In this document: in pieces, positions 11,326 to 21,175 of the stretch
Layout of the letters: each line of letters opens with the position of its first letter
Numbering within the stretch: the first letter of the stretch is position 1
Assembly (NCBI GenBank): GCA_964017145.1
Contig: OZ024843.1
Span: forward strand, 4,172,443-4,236,442
DNA length: 64,000 nt
Origin: Agrocybe praecox
Lineage: Eukaryota > Basidiomycota > Agaricomycetes > Agaricales > Agrocybaceae
Direction: 5' to 3'
The notes under the pieces: generated by a model
What the model saw: only the letters and a program-made list of their open reading frames with translations
The model's database searches: none
What the model was told of the DNA's origin: nothing
Program-made: the position numbers and the translations under genes

Positions 11326-12581
11326 CTATACGATCAACCCTTTCTCTTTGATGCTGTCTGAGTTCATCTCCACGGAGCTCAACGCCTCCGAGCTGGACGC
11401 TGGCATTCGGGAGTTGGTGTTTGTAACGTTGCTAAACGTTCCATCATAGTAGCTAGCCGAGCTATTCGGCGCCACGTTGTGGTTGAAAGCGATCGACTTC
11501 GTCATTCTTGGCTCCGTCTCGTGATAAGACTTTCCCAATGCGACCCGAATGAGGATGATCGTCGGAGTGAATCCCTATATATTTTTGTCTGTCAGATCAG
11601 AACACGCGTGGGTAAAGTTAAACTAAACATACATAGATCTGCGTGATAGCTCCGGTAATGACGCTATACCCTGCGTTTGCTTGGAGGTAAAGGACTAGCC
11701 AAATTAGTTGCGCCACTAGGATCGTCACACCTGACTCAAGAAGCATCGACATAATAATGTTGTATGGTTTGCTCGTCCTCTCGGAGTTAGCCTGGGCAAA
11801 TTTTCGAGAAAGGTACCAGATACGCCCGACTATGGAGAAAGTCACGATCGCGTTAACAGCCATGGAGCAAGCGTATGCAGCTGTAGCGAGTGATGTTAGG
11901 GTATGGAAATTGAGTTTATCGAAGGACTCCGCGGATGGAATTATTACTCCTGCGAGGTTGAACCCTATTTGTTGCGGTAATTTAACATCAATCAGGTAGT
12001 ATAAATTTGTGAAAACTCACAAAGGGATCCGAAAGCCAAAAGTGCTGGTAGAGCGACCACGCTATAGCGTTTGTCCCATATAATCCAACACCTATATACC
12101 TGGTGGATCCTACGTTTTAGATTCATCGCGTTGTAATTCACCCTATAAGTACTCACCAGAAGCCATTGGGCAATAATGTCTATCAAGGCGTAGAAGCAAC
12201 TGCTCGCATTGCTCATTTGGGTGATGGCTGTCGAGTGGTTATCGGATTGATTGGTCTAATAATGACATTATCAATGGATTCCGATAATAATAGGTAACAT
12301 CTTACAAGCTCGAAGTATATGCAGATAATATTGAATATGGCGAACAAGGTCGACATTATGAACGATACTGTGCTGGCTATGTGAGCGACTCCTCTGAGTA
12401 ACTCAGCTCCGCGCTCGCGATGAATTGCAACGTAAAGACCGTATATCCCTACGTGGAGACCTAGATTAAAGCGGAATAAGCATAACCCTCTGTACACAGA
12501 GTCGACGAGTTTCGTACCATAGAAAGCAACATCGAGTACAACGCCGAGATAGTCCCCACCACCGTCTATAAAGGCATCCAT
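11326..12581 (-). CDS. Seven-helix integral membrane protein, basidiomycete type
   Basis: Five exons: 12581-12306, 12255-12157, 12099-12021, 11964-11633 and 11574-11326. All phases agree and give 344 aa. Hydrophobic helices are spread along the protein (for example around VDSVYRGLCLF, FIMSTLFAIFNIICIYFEL, YRCWIIWDKRYSVVALPALL, VNAIVTFSIVGRIWYL and TILVAQLIWLVLYL). A polar Ser/Asn-rich C-terminal tail of about 60 residues follows. The CWIIWDKRY...ALPALL block is typical of a large basidiomycete family of unknown-function membrane proteins with receptor-like topology. Localisation in a membrane is safe; sensing is only an inference. The start is the first ATG of the first open exon. Confidence 0.75.
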
Positions 12582-13787
12582 TGTCGTTAATATTATGGTT
12601 TAGTGGAGCTTTGAGAATGAGGATGTACTCGAAACTGGTGCGTACCAAAAATCTTGAAAGGTACTTATACAAATGTTACATTCGACTCAGGGGTCGTCTT
12701 ACAATATATTTAGAAAGGTCGTGGGAGATCCAGTCAGTGCCTAGAAGATCTGAATAAATTACTGAACTAGGATGAAAGGCTGTGTATCCACCTTAATACG
12801 TCGAGAAATCAGATGAGTAAAGATAGGTATCGGTACACTACGTATTCTTGGAAGGGCGAGAGGCTTGGATAATGCGAACAAAAATACATCGATGTTTGAT
12901 ATCCCCGTTCTCAACGTGTGATAGAGAGATACCCAACGATCCAGAACAAAGATGAGTTGCTTAATATCGCATGTATTTCCCCCGAAGCCCCTGGGGAGTT
13001 TATTTTTACTGACTCAGATCCTCTGTGGAAGAACAATGAGTCGATGTCAAGAAACTGGGCGCATGCCGAAATATCTGAGAAATGAATCGGGAGTGTTGGA
13101 CATGATATGCCTATCTTTCTCTCATAATACACATGATATATTGCTAGGTTATAAGGAAGCATTTTATGCCGAAGTTACGATAAATTATAGACCAATTGTC
13201 GAAACGTTTTAGGTATTCCTTTATCATGAAACACATGGGAGATAGACTCAGAGGACCTGAGTAGTTCGTTGTGATTGACAAGTGATGGTATCTCGAGGTT
13301 TGATATTCCTGCTCTCTGCGCATAATAAAAATACACTTAAATACCTACATAAAATATAGTCCTATTACTTATTGCAGGTCTTGTTTCTCCCGATGCCCCT
13401 GGGGAAGGTTTATTTTTATCGACGCGGATCTTCTGCATCAACTTCAATCTCTGATGATGCACCTATTCTCCCGTGATCTTCGCCACACTATGTTTGAATA
13501 AAGAAATAGGGGACTTGATGTGGCAGTGCATTTTGTTCCTGAACACTTATCGTAAATATGACTGCGTACGTCTTCCTGCGGGAAGAAAGGAGGGATGGCT
13601 TCCGTTAAGACAGTATAGGAATATTCGTACTCGGGTTCTTTCTCAACTCGGTATCACAGCGGGTGTGAATGAAGACAGTCACTCTCAGGCGAGACGTACG
13701 TGGGCACAAGCGAATTTTTACTTGAGAATTTATAAAAGACTATATAAGGGGGGTACTGAGAACCTGAAACATATTGTTCGTTCGACA
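12582..13787. repeat. Intergenic with a direct duplication upstream of the peroxidase
   Basis: About 130 bp at 12893-13025 recurs at 13296-13435. Shared landmarks are GTTTGATAT(C/T)CC and CCCCTGGGGA followed by a TTTATTTTTA stretch. The two copies differ by substitutions and small indels. No gene was recognised. The pair lies 350-900 bp before the peroxidase start. Confidence 0.5.
13741..13748 (+). promoter_or_regulatory. TATA box of the peroxidase gene
   Basis: TATATAAG lies 47 bp before the ATG at 13788, a spacing shared with the esterase genes. Confidence 0.5.
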
Positions 13788-16099
13788 ATGTTTCGAAAGT
13801 ACTATTTTGGAATATGTATCATTGCATCCGCCATGGACATAGTCAATGCGGCAGGTATGTTCCACTCTTGTCCCACATAATTTACATATTCATCAATATC
13901 GAATTAGTTGTTATAGAGGTATCACCAGGCCCGAGCGTACCGACTCGCACGACGGATGGTGCAGCAATATCAGCCGCAACTGGCGTATGTCCAGGACAAA
14001 CACGAACAGTAGCCAACACGGCATGCTGTGTTTTGTTTCCTTTACTTTCTGACCTGCATGATTTGTTTACTACTGATACAACTACCTTGTGTTCACAACC
14101 CGTGAGATCTACATATTCGAATTTCGTCATGGACGTTATTGGTATTAAAATTCACGTTATTCAGGCCCGGGTAATACTTCATGCGGCATTCCACGATGCT
14201 ATGGGATTCTCCGTAAATGGACTCGCACCCATAGGCGGAGGGGCTGATGGATCCATCTTGACGTTCAGCAACATAGAGCTTACCTATCCCATTAACAATG
14301 GGTTGGAAGATGCTGTTGTTGCTCTGAAGCCCCTCGGAATTGTCCATAATCTTTCTGATGGAGATGTGTATGTCAAATCGTTCTCATTTTACTCATGAAG
14401 ACTAATGTTTCTCGCTCGTAAGATTACATTTTGCGGCTGCTGCATCGGTGGCAAGTTGTCCAGGAGCACCTTTGGTACCATTCTTTCTTGGCAGGCCTCC
14501 CGCGACATCACCAGCCTCTCAATCTAAACCGGGACCATTGCAAGCAACAGGTAAATGACTGCGTCCTCCATAGTTTCGAATAATTTTTTAATCTAATTGA
14601 GCAGATGATGTGGACATCATACTTACACGCTTCCAAGACGCTGGATTTGCGCCAGATGAAGTAGTAGCATTGCTAGCTGGTCACTCAATTGGCGTGACTT
14701 ATACGTTGGATCCAAATGCAGTACAGCGAGTAAATTTCTCTGCGGTAAAATAAGTAATCCAACCGTTTGGACTCTTTAGGTCACCCTTTGACAGCACACC
14801 GGATCTGTTCGACATTCAATTTTACATTGAAACCTTGCTTCCTGGAAAATTTGGGTGAGTCGTTGGCTTGTTAATGTACGTTAATATTAATTTCAAATTA
14901 CTCAAACCTCAAAAGAAATACTAGCAATCCAGGAGAGGTATTTTCTCAACAGCCAGGTGTTATCCGCCTCCAGTCCGATTTCGCGTTGGCCCGAGATAGC
15001 CGAACTATGTGCACGTGGCAGAGCTTCATGGCTAATCAGGCGAATGTTAACAGTAAATTCTCTGCTGCTATGTCCAAGCTTCAACTTTTGGGACAGGACA
15101 CGTCGACAATGATAGATTGCTCTGATGTCATTCCTGCTCCCCCAAATCTCCCTTCAACTGCCCAACCACATTTTCCTGCGGGATATGGGTTGTCTGATTT
15201 GGACCTTGGACTCGATGTAGGTACTTGAGAGGTTGAAGCTTTCGGCGTACTTAAGGTATTCTGTAGTGCGCCCTTTCCAGTGCGACAATATCAATGAAAA
15301 CTGATCCAGACACAGTCACCACAGTTTCAGCACCGTAAGTCACAACGATATCTTAAACTGGACTCGAAGTTCAAATATTAGTTTCCAGTCAATGCAGCGG
15401 CTACGGGAGCGGATGCTGGCACCACCCGGGACAAAGTATATCGTCACCTCAGACAACTGCCATTGTCCAAGCAGTTGAATCTGATCTCAAGATTCTCCAA
15501 CAAGAGCTTTCACAAGCGGAAGCCCTACTGCAAACATTTCAAACATCTCCTTCAGCCTCTGTCGCTCAGGTATGATAATATTGCGAATGAGACCTGAACA
15601 CATTCAAATACCATTGGTTCATAGAACATTTTTGACCTCCTACAAGATGGTGTTTTTCTCTTAGAAGAGAATGAGAGTGACTTTCTGGTAAGTCTTCAGC
15701 ATATATTCCGGATTGGAGCAACCTATAACTACTTTAATGTATACAGAATTCGCCCACTGCGCTTAATTTGTTCGATATATCACAAGGCTATGATCAATTA
15801 TTGAATCTTGAGTTCACTGCATTGCAGATACTGCAACAACTTCGGGCCCTTCACCCTCAGTTTACGTCCTTAGACGAAGGGGGTAGCATCAAGCTAAGCA
15901 TTCTAGGCTATAGTCAACTTGTGGCCAATTCCAGAAATGGCATGATCAAAGTAGCAGGAGTGAGTACCGTTTAATTTTGACAGTTAATTGTAGACGCTGA
16001 CTACCATATAATTAGATGTATACGACTCTTGTTACCGATATATTCAATGCTCTGACAAACGCACTAGCGGAAACTCTAAGCGTATACGCTGCCAATTAA
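13788..16099 (+). CDS. Class II haem peroxidase with C-terminal helical extension; one frame break
   Basis: Twelve exons: 13788-13854, 13917-14101, 14165-14367, 14423-14550, 14605-14729, 14781-14854, 14925-15216, 15267-15334, 15389-15569, 15625-15687, 15747-15959 and 16016-16099, about 560 aa. A signal peptide ([21 protein letters not shown]) is followed by the family landmarks [16 protein letters not shown] (distal His), GGGADGS (Ca site), LLAGHSIG (proximal His), [16 protein letters not shown] and DCSDVIP. The Mn-binding acids before the distal His and the Trp five residues before the proximal His are absent, so it is neither MnP nor LiP nor VP and is closest to a generic peroxidase. The distal Arg four residues before the His is replaced by His. 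After the normal end ([12 protein letters not shown]) about 180 more residues continue in frame. The exon 5 to exon 6 join is one base out of frame (acceptor TTTAG|G), so the gene is either broken here or misread. Confidence 0.75.
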
Positions 16100-16435
16100 C
16101 CTCACACTTGTAGTAATGTTCTAATCATTCAAGAGATCTGCGTGACCTTTGTAGCCGCATACATTACTATAAATTTTAAACCTTGTTTAAATCATAAATG
16201 TGGGGACGCAGGAACAAGCCGAATTAAGCATGTGATGGATGACGCGATGACACTAAATTGATTCGAAATAATTAATTAACGAAAAATGTGTGACCGAAAA
16301 TGTCGAAAATATTACACCGAGTCCACATGATGAAAATATTTTCTAGGCAAGCGCAATCTTACCTCAGTCAATGTCATCTGAGTCCATGTCTTTCTCAGAG
16401 GCATCATTATTCTCGCAAACACTTGTGATGGAATA
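16100..16435. other. Short convergent intergenic stretch
   Basis: Lies between the 3' ends of the peroxidase and the NACHT gene. AT-rich, nothing else recognised. Confidence 0.5.
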
Positions 16436-19044
16436 CTATATCCTGGACAGTAAAGGCAATTGCGTCCGTTTGAGGTATTCCTGGCATTTTTGGTATGCCA
16501 TGTCCTGACGGTTTGGGCATATGCAGTAAATGGCTTTTAGGAAGGAATGGGGATTTTGGCAACGTTGGATGAGGTCCTTGGATCTACCACATAATGGGAG
16601 AAAATATATGATATATCCAACAGCAAGGTGTGACTCCTCTATGTCCCAATACCACTTGTCCCCACATTGCAATAACCACTGTCCAAATGAGCGACGGAGG
16701 GAGTTGCACTGGCCACAGCGTCTGTCTTGAAGAACATTTTCCCCGCTAGCGTTAGATCCATTAGGTATACCTTCTGCATTAACAAACTCGACATGGATCC
16801 AGCTGTCTGTGGCGTTCGTTATATGCAAGCATCTGCATGCAAAACAGTGTCGCAAGCTCATATGCTTCGGGTCCAATGCAATATGGTCCGGCTCGAGTCG
16901 GATCCCGCATGAAATCCCTGAATATCTGCATATAAGCGTCGGGCATGCCGCTTCGTTCAGTTGATAAAGAGAGAGGATCTTGACAATATGGATGGTGTTG
17001 GCTGAAAGCATCGCGGCCCAATTTCTCATACCATGGCGCAAGTGTTGAAAAATCTCCTTTAGAAACAAAAGGAACAAGTGGATGTGACCCAGCGTGCACG
17101 GAGAGGCATAATATAAGACTGAGAACTCCATAGACGCTGTAGTCGGCCACACTAGAAAAGAATATGTGATCCATTATCTGGAGCGAACGGTCATGTATCT
17201 GAGTGTTGCCATCGTCTGCCTACATATATATTGGACATTTAGACCCAATTTTCAAGCATAGAATACAAAATAAGAGTATAAGGCTCACCATTCTTTTTGA
17301 TAGGTGCAAAAACGTCGACAGAAAATCGAGGTTCTGTTGTGAGATGCTAAAGCTACCGTTGGAAGAAATTACAAATAAGCTTTCCCGGATCGGGAATCTC
17401 TCTACTTCTAGGGCTAGCTCTGTTGAGAGTTTGAAATTGCGTGCTTCCCAGATGAAGAATGAAATCATGGCCTCCCTCCATACGCTGTGCTCTGGTAAAG
17501 CTGGAAAGTCTTAGGCATCATACAAAAATTAGATTTAGCCAACTCACATGATATTCTCTGGAGACAACGCACAGCCATGGCTGTGAACGTGTCTTTTGTA
17601 TCGATGTAAAACTTCTTCGACCGTAAAGGATCGCAGAAAAAGTCTTCCAAAGAAGCATGCCATACCTTGACAGAGGAGATGCACGTTGGGTCGTTAACTT
17701 GCACTAGTGCGCCGAGATCGCATAAAATAACGGAAAGCTCGCCATCATCAAGAGGCATAAACTGGTTTATTCTAAGATCAAGCATATTTTGTGACCTTAT
17801 CTTCGGCCAAACAAACACCAATCCAAACACGCGAAGGGCCTTTCCAATAACTTCAGGATCAACGCAAGAGAGGATGTGACGGTACAGAGCGTCCAGTTGC
17901 TCGAAGGGTGATTCGTTCTTAGCGACCCGTAGCTTGAGGACTATTTCAAGACGATGACCAGGTCGGTGACGGCTGGAATCGATGAATTTAATGACAGTTG
18001 CTGCATATATAAACTGCCCAGACGATTTGGCGACCAGAGCTGATACCACCTGATTGCCAGGCCATCCACCAGGAATCGAGCCTTTGAATGGATGTTGTTC
18101 CCTTATTCGGCGAAAGTTATCGTTTAGAAAAATACGAATGTCCTTGTCTGGTTTGTACTTGTCATCCAACAGGATACAATCATGTACACCAACCATCTCT
18201 TCGGAGTTGAAGGTCTGCCTGATGTCGTGCTCTGGTCGGCTCGCGATAAGAAAGAAGACGGGCAATTTGAAATTCCGCACTCCATCGGAAATCATGTTGA
18301 GAATGGTGGCCTGTGACGCGCGTATAATGCATTCGTCCAATCCATCCACTACAATCAGGCGTCTCGATTCAGATCGAGTGAGCTGCCCGGAATTGTGGAG
18401 GTCTTGAAGAGGCTTCATGATGAGTGTCGTGAACTGATATTCCAAGTTCTTTGAAAATATCAGGGGATCGTCATCGAGAACGTAGGATATTTGAGATTGC
18501 AAAGCTGGAAGTGCTCGATATATCTGGTATGCAAGGGTAGCGACCAATGGTTTGGCGTGATTTCGCGTGCTGTCCGATCTGTTGAAGAAGAGACTTGCAA
18601 GGACGAGCGTATCCGACTTCTTCAAGCAGCGCTCTATTATGCTTTGTGCAATGGAGGACTTCCCTGCACCAGCAGCTCCGGTCAGCCACATGATAAGGAT
18701 GTCGCGAGTTTCGCTGTCTTGACCCAAAATCCAGTCCATGATCTTTGCCAGCACGGCGATTCTCGTTCGGGGGTGACATCTGGGGGGATCGAACCGTGCT
18801 TCTGCGTTATGAAAAGCGTTCGATGCGACGGCTTCTTTGAGAATATCCAGTGGGTCTATCGTTGTGACGATAAGAATAGTCGAAAGGGCTGAATACTTGA
18901 AGATTACCTGCCTTTCTTATTACCATTTTGAATACGGAACTGTCTATTATCGTTTAAGGTCTGCGTAAATTGCCCCCCGGTGACGATGACGTTATCTGCC
19001 GAAATCATAGAACTGGAGGGTATAGCCGACGTATCATCCGCCAT
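16436..19044 (-). CDS. NACHT-domain STAND NTPase
   Basis: Model exons: 19044-18924, 18888-17548, 17500-17289, 17219-16985 and 16917-16436, about 796 aa with agreeing phases. The N-terminus has a short GGQFTQT segment. The HxAFHNAEARFDPPRCHPRTR lead-in is typical of basidiomycete NACHT proteins. Walker A is GAAGAGKSS, Walker B is LIVVDGLDEC, and a sensor-like FFLIASRPEHDI follows. The C-terminal half is Cys/His/Trp-rich (RRCGQCNSLRRSFGQW) and was not recognised as a repeat domain. The fourth intron uses a weak GTCAAG donor; without it the two last frames do not join, so a frameshift is the alternative. STAND proteins are ATP-driven signalling switches, and in fungi some act in non-self recognition. 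That role here is inferred. Confidence 0.8.
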
Positions 19045-19644
19045 ATCTAATATTTTGGGCCAAAAGAATGTGGTTTATTGACGCTGGGAGGGATGGAAAG
19101 ATGGATGGTCGCAGTTCCACCCCGTTTTGATTGAACTCGGGTCTTATTGGGTATCTTCAGCGCCCAAGCACAGCCTCAGACTAGCCCCGAGTTTCAACGA
19201 TTACCGATATTTTCTGTTCACCACTTTCGATGTATGCTACAAGGGAAAAGTGTCAAGTAGCTCAAGGGTGAATCGCTTGACATTTTCGACATAAGTGAAT
19301 CTGAATGTTACAATTATTACTAAGTATACATACAAGATAGAATTACAATCCTCTGAGGATTTTATAAGGTTGATGATAATGATATACTTCCAAATTCACT
19401 CTATGCATCCATCGCGTTAATCATTGTATCAGAGTAATGTTTATGCTCGTCATGCAAATTTTCATTGCGCGACATGTCTCTCTCAGATTGCTATTTTAAA
19501 AAATAGAAAATAAATTACGCTACTATCAGCCACGAACTTTGGACGACCGTAGGATGACGGGTTCAAGTACCTTAGTTCCACTAACAAAGTTGCTCCCTCT
19601 CCAGTCTGATGATGATTCTGTTCCTGTCGTATTACTGAAATTAG
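19045..19644. other. Intergenic, nothing recognised
   Basis: Upstream of the NACHT gene and downstream of the first DUF6534-like gene. AT-rich. Confidence 0.5.
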
Positions 19645-21175
19645 TTACTTGGAGCGGAATCTAGAAACGACCTGGTAAGTCAATTTTAGATTTTTATGTC
19701 CACTCCAACGTACGGAAACTACAGGCGGTGCCGTGGCGAAGTCCATGTGTGTGCTCAGCCCACCTCTTCCCGTTGGACTTCCTCCGCTCCTACGAGGACG
19801 CCGTCGAGCGTTCAGACTAAACGATTGACAGACAAATTAAATAATCTGTCTTTCCGTGGAGCGATTTGTGAGATCTTTACTCACGACGCAAGCAGCGAGT
19901 TCGAATAAACTGAACGTCAGATGTAAGTAAAGAACTTCAAGATACGAGCGAAATGATTTCCTACTTTTGGCGAGTACGATATATAATCCAAACCACACCA
20001 CTTTTGAGACAATTCACTAAAGTGAAACGTACAAGTAGAAGATACCAAGCTTACGATTTCTCATGGCCTGGAACTGAGTTCTATAAGCAGTACGTTTTGG
20101 AACCTAAATTAATTAACGCACGCAAATAATAACTGCCAGGGACATCATGCTGTGATACGAAAGGCATCAGAATTTTGGACGATGAGTTCTCCAGCATACG
20201 TAATGATGTACCTGGTTATGAGGCCTGTTTCTAATAAACATCATACCAGATTAGTTTCTACGTTCAAGGTGCAAGGTAGGAGACATACGTAGTGAGAAGC
20301 GGGCTATTCGGTTTATTACTTGCGTTGTACTGATAAAAATAGATAAGCGAGCAGATCAAAGTAGGAAAATAAAAATAAAGTCATGACTCACGACTTCATG
20401 TTGGTCGGAGAGGCCATTCTTCTCAAACAATACAGCATCGCCGCTGCTATCAGTATGTCTGTTGCACCTCCCAAGGACAATGCAGACGTTACGAGCCAGT
20501 TGAACCTGGTGATAAATGTTACCCAGTTTGGTGTTCTATGCACATCGATGACACACTCCGCCGACATGGCAATGCCACCTATAAATCTAAGAGAGCTCAA
20601 GGAGAAGCATGTCCCGCTAATAAATAAATTCTTCGATAGTCTCAGGATGCGGTGGCAGAAGAAGCACTGGATATGAAGTGAGTCTATCGGGTAATAAATT
20701 AGGTATGTGCGCCTTCCGAAAGCCTTACCTGAACTACGAAAGTTATCAAAGTCTCCGTTGCGACGTTGGCCGACAAGGAATACGAATTAATCTCTGCTCG
20801 ATTGGGCCACCGCGTAATAGTATCGTAGTAAATCGTATGCGAGGCCGTGAATGAGTGAAATACTTCCACGAGACTGGTTATAGAGGAGGAGAGTCAACAT
20901 AGATTGTTAAATCGGCATATTTATGGCACTAACAGCAAAATTGAAACCTGAGAGTATTGTTACCGTAAATGATGAATTTCATACAGAAAATTGCTCAGAC
21001 ATACCGCAACTTTGACCCTTCTGCCATCTTGCTGGCTCCTTTGGAAATAGGTGTACCCTTGCGACAGAGAGATTCCCAGAAGGACCAGGCTTAGAAATGT
21101 GGCTATTTCCACAGCGCCCAGGTTGCCATTAGTCTCCACTTTGAACGCGTCGGGAGACTGGGCAAAAGCAACCAT
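19645..21175 (-). CDS. DUF6534-like seven-helix membrane protein, copy 1
   Basis: Ten exons: 21175-21005, 20947-20934 (14 nt), 20873-20729, 20666-20392, 20329-20289, 20230-20212 (19 nt), 20149-20124 (26 nt), 20000-19965, 19909-19885 (25 nt) and 19816-19645, about 307 aa. Landmarks are GNLGAVEIATFLSLVLLG, HSFTASHTIYYDTITRW, CFFCHRILRLSK, LRFIGGIAMSAE, GATDILIAAAMLYCLR, QTGLIT, WFGLYIVLAK and YSNSLLASLNAR. The last ones are family-typical. Exon sizes match copies 2 and 3 almost one to one, which supports the micro-exons. The exon 7 donor reads GCGTGC instead of GT, a possible defect. The tail is Arg/Gly/Ser-rich. A membrane role is likely; a receptor role is a guess. Confidence 0.7.

Noticed and set aside
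15216..15267. Apparent second frameshift in the peroxidase near its CSAPFP-like segment
   Set aside because: A GTAGGT...TGTAG intron (15217-15266) joins LDLGLD to [11 protein letters not shown] in frame, so no frameshift is needed.
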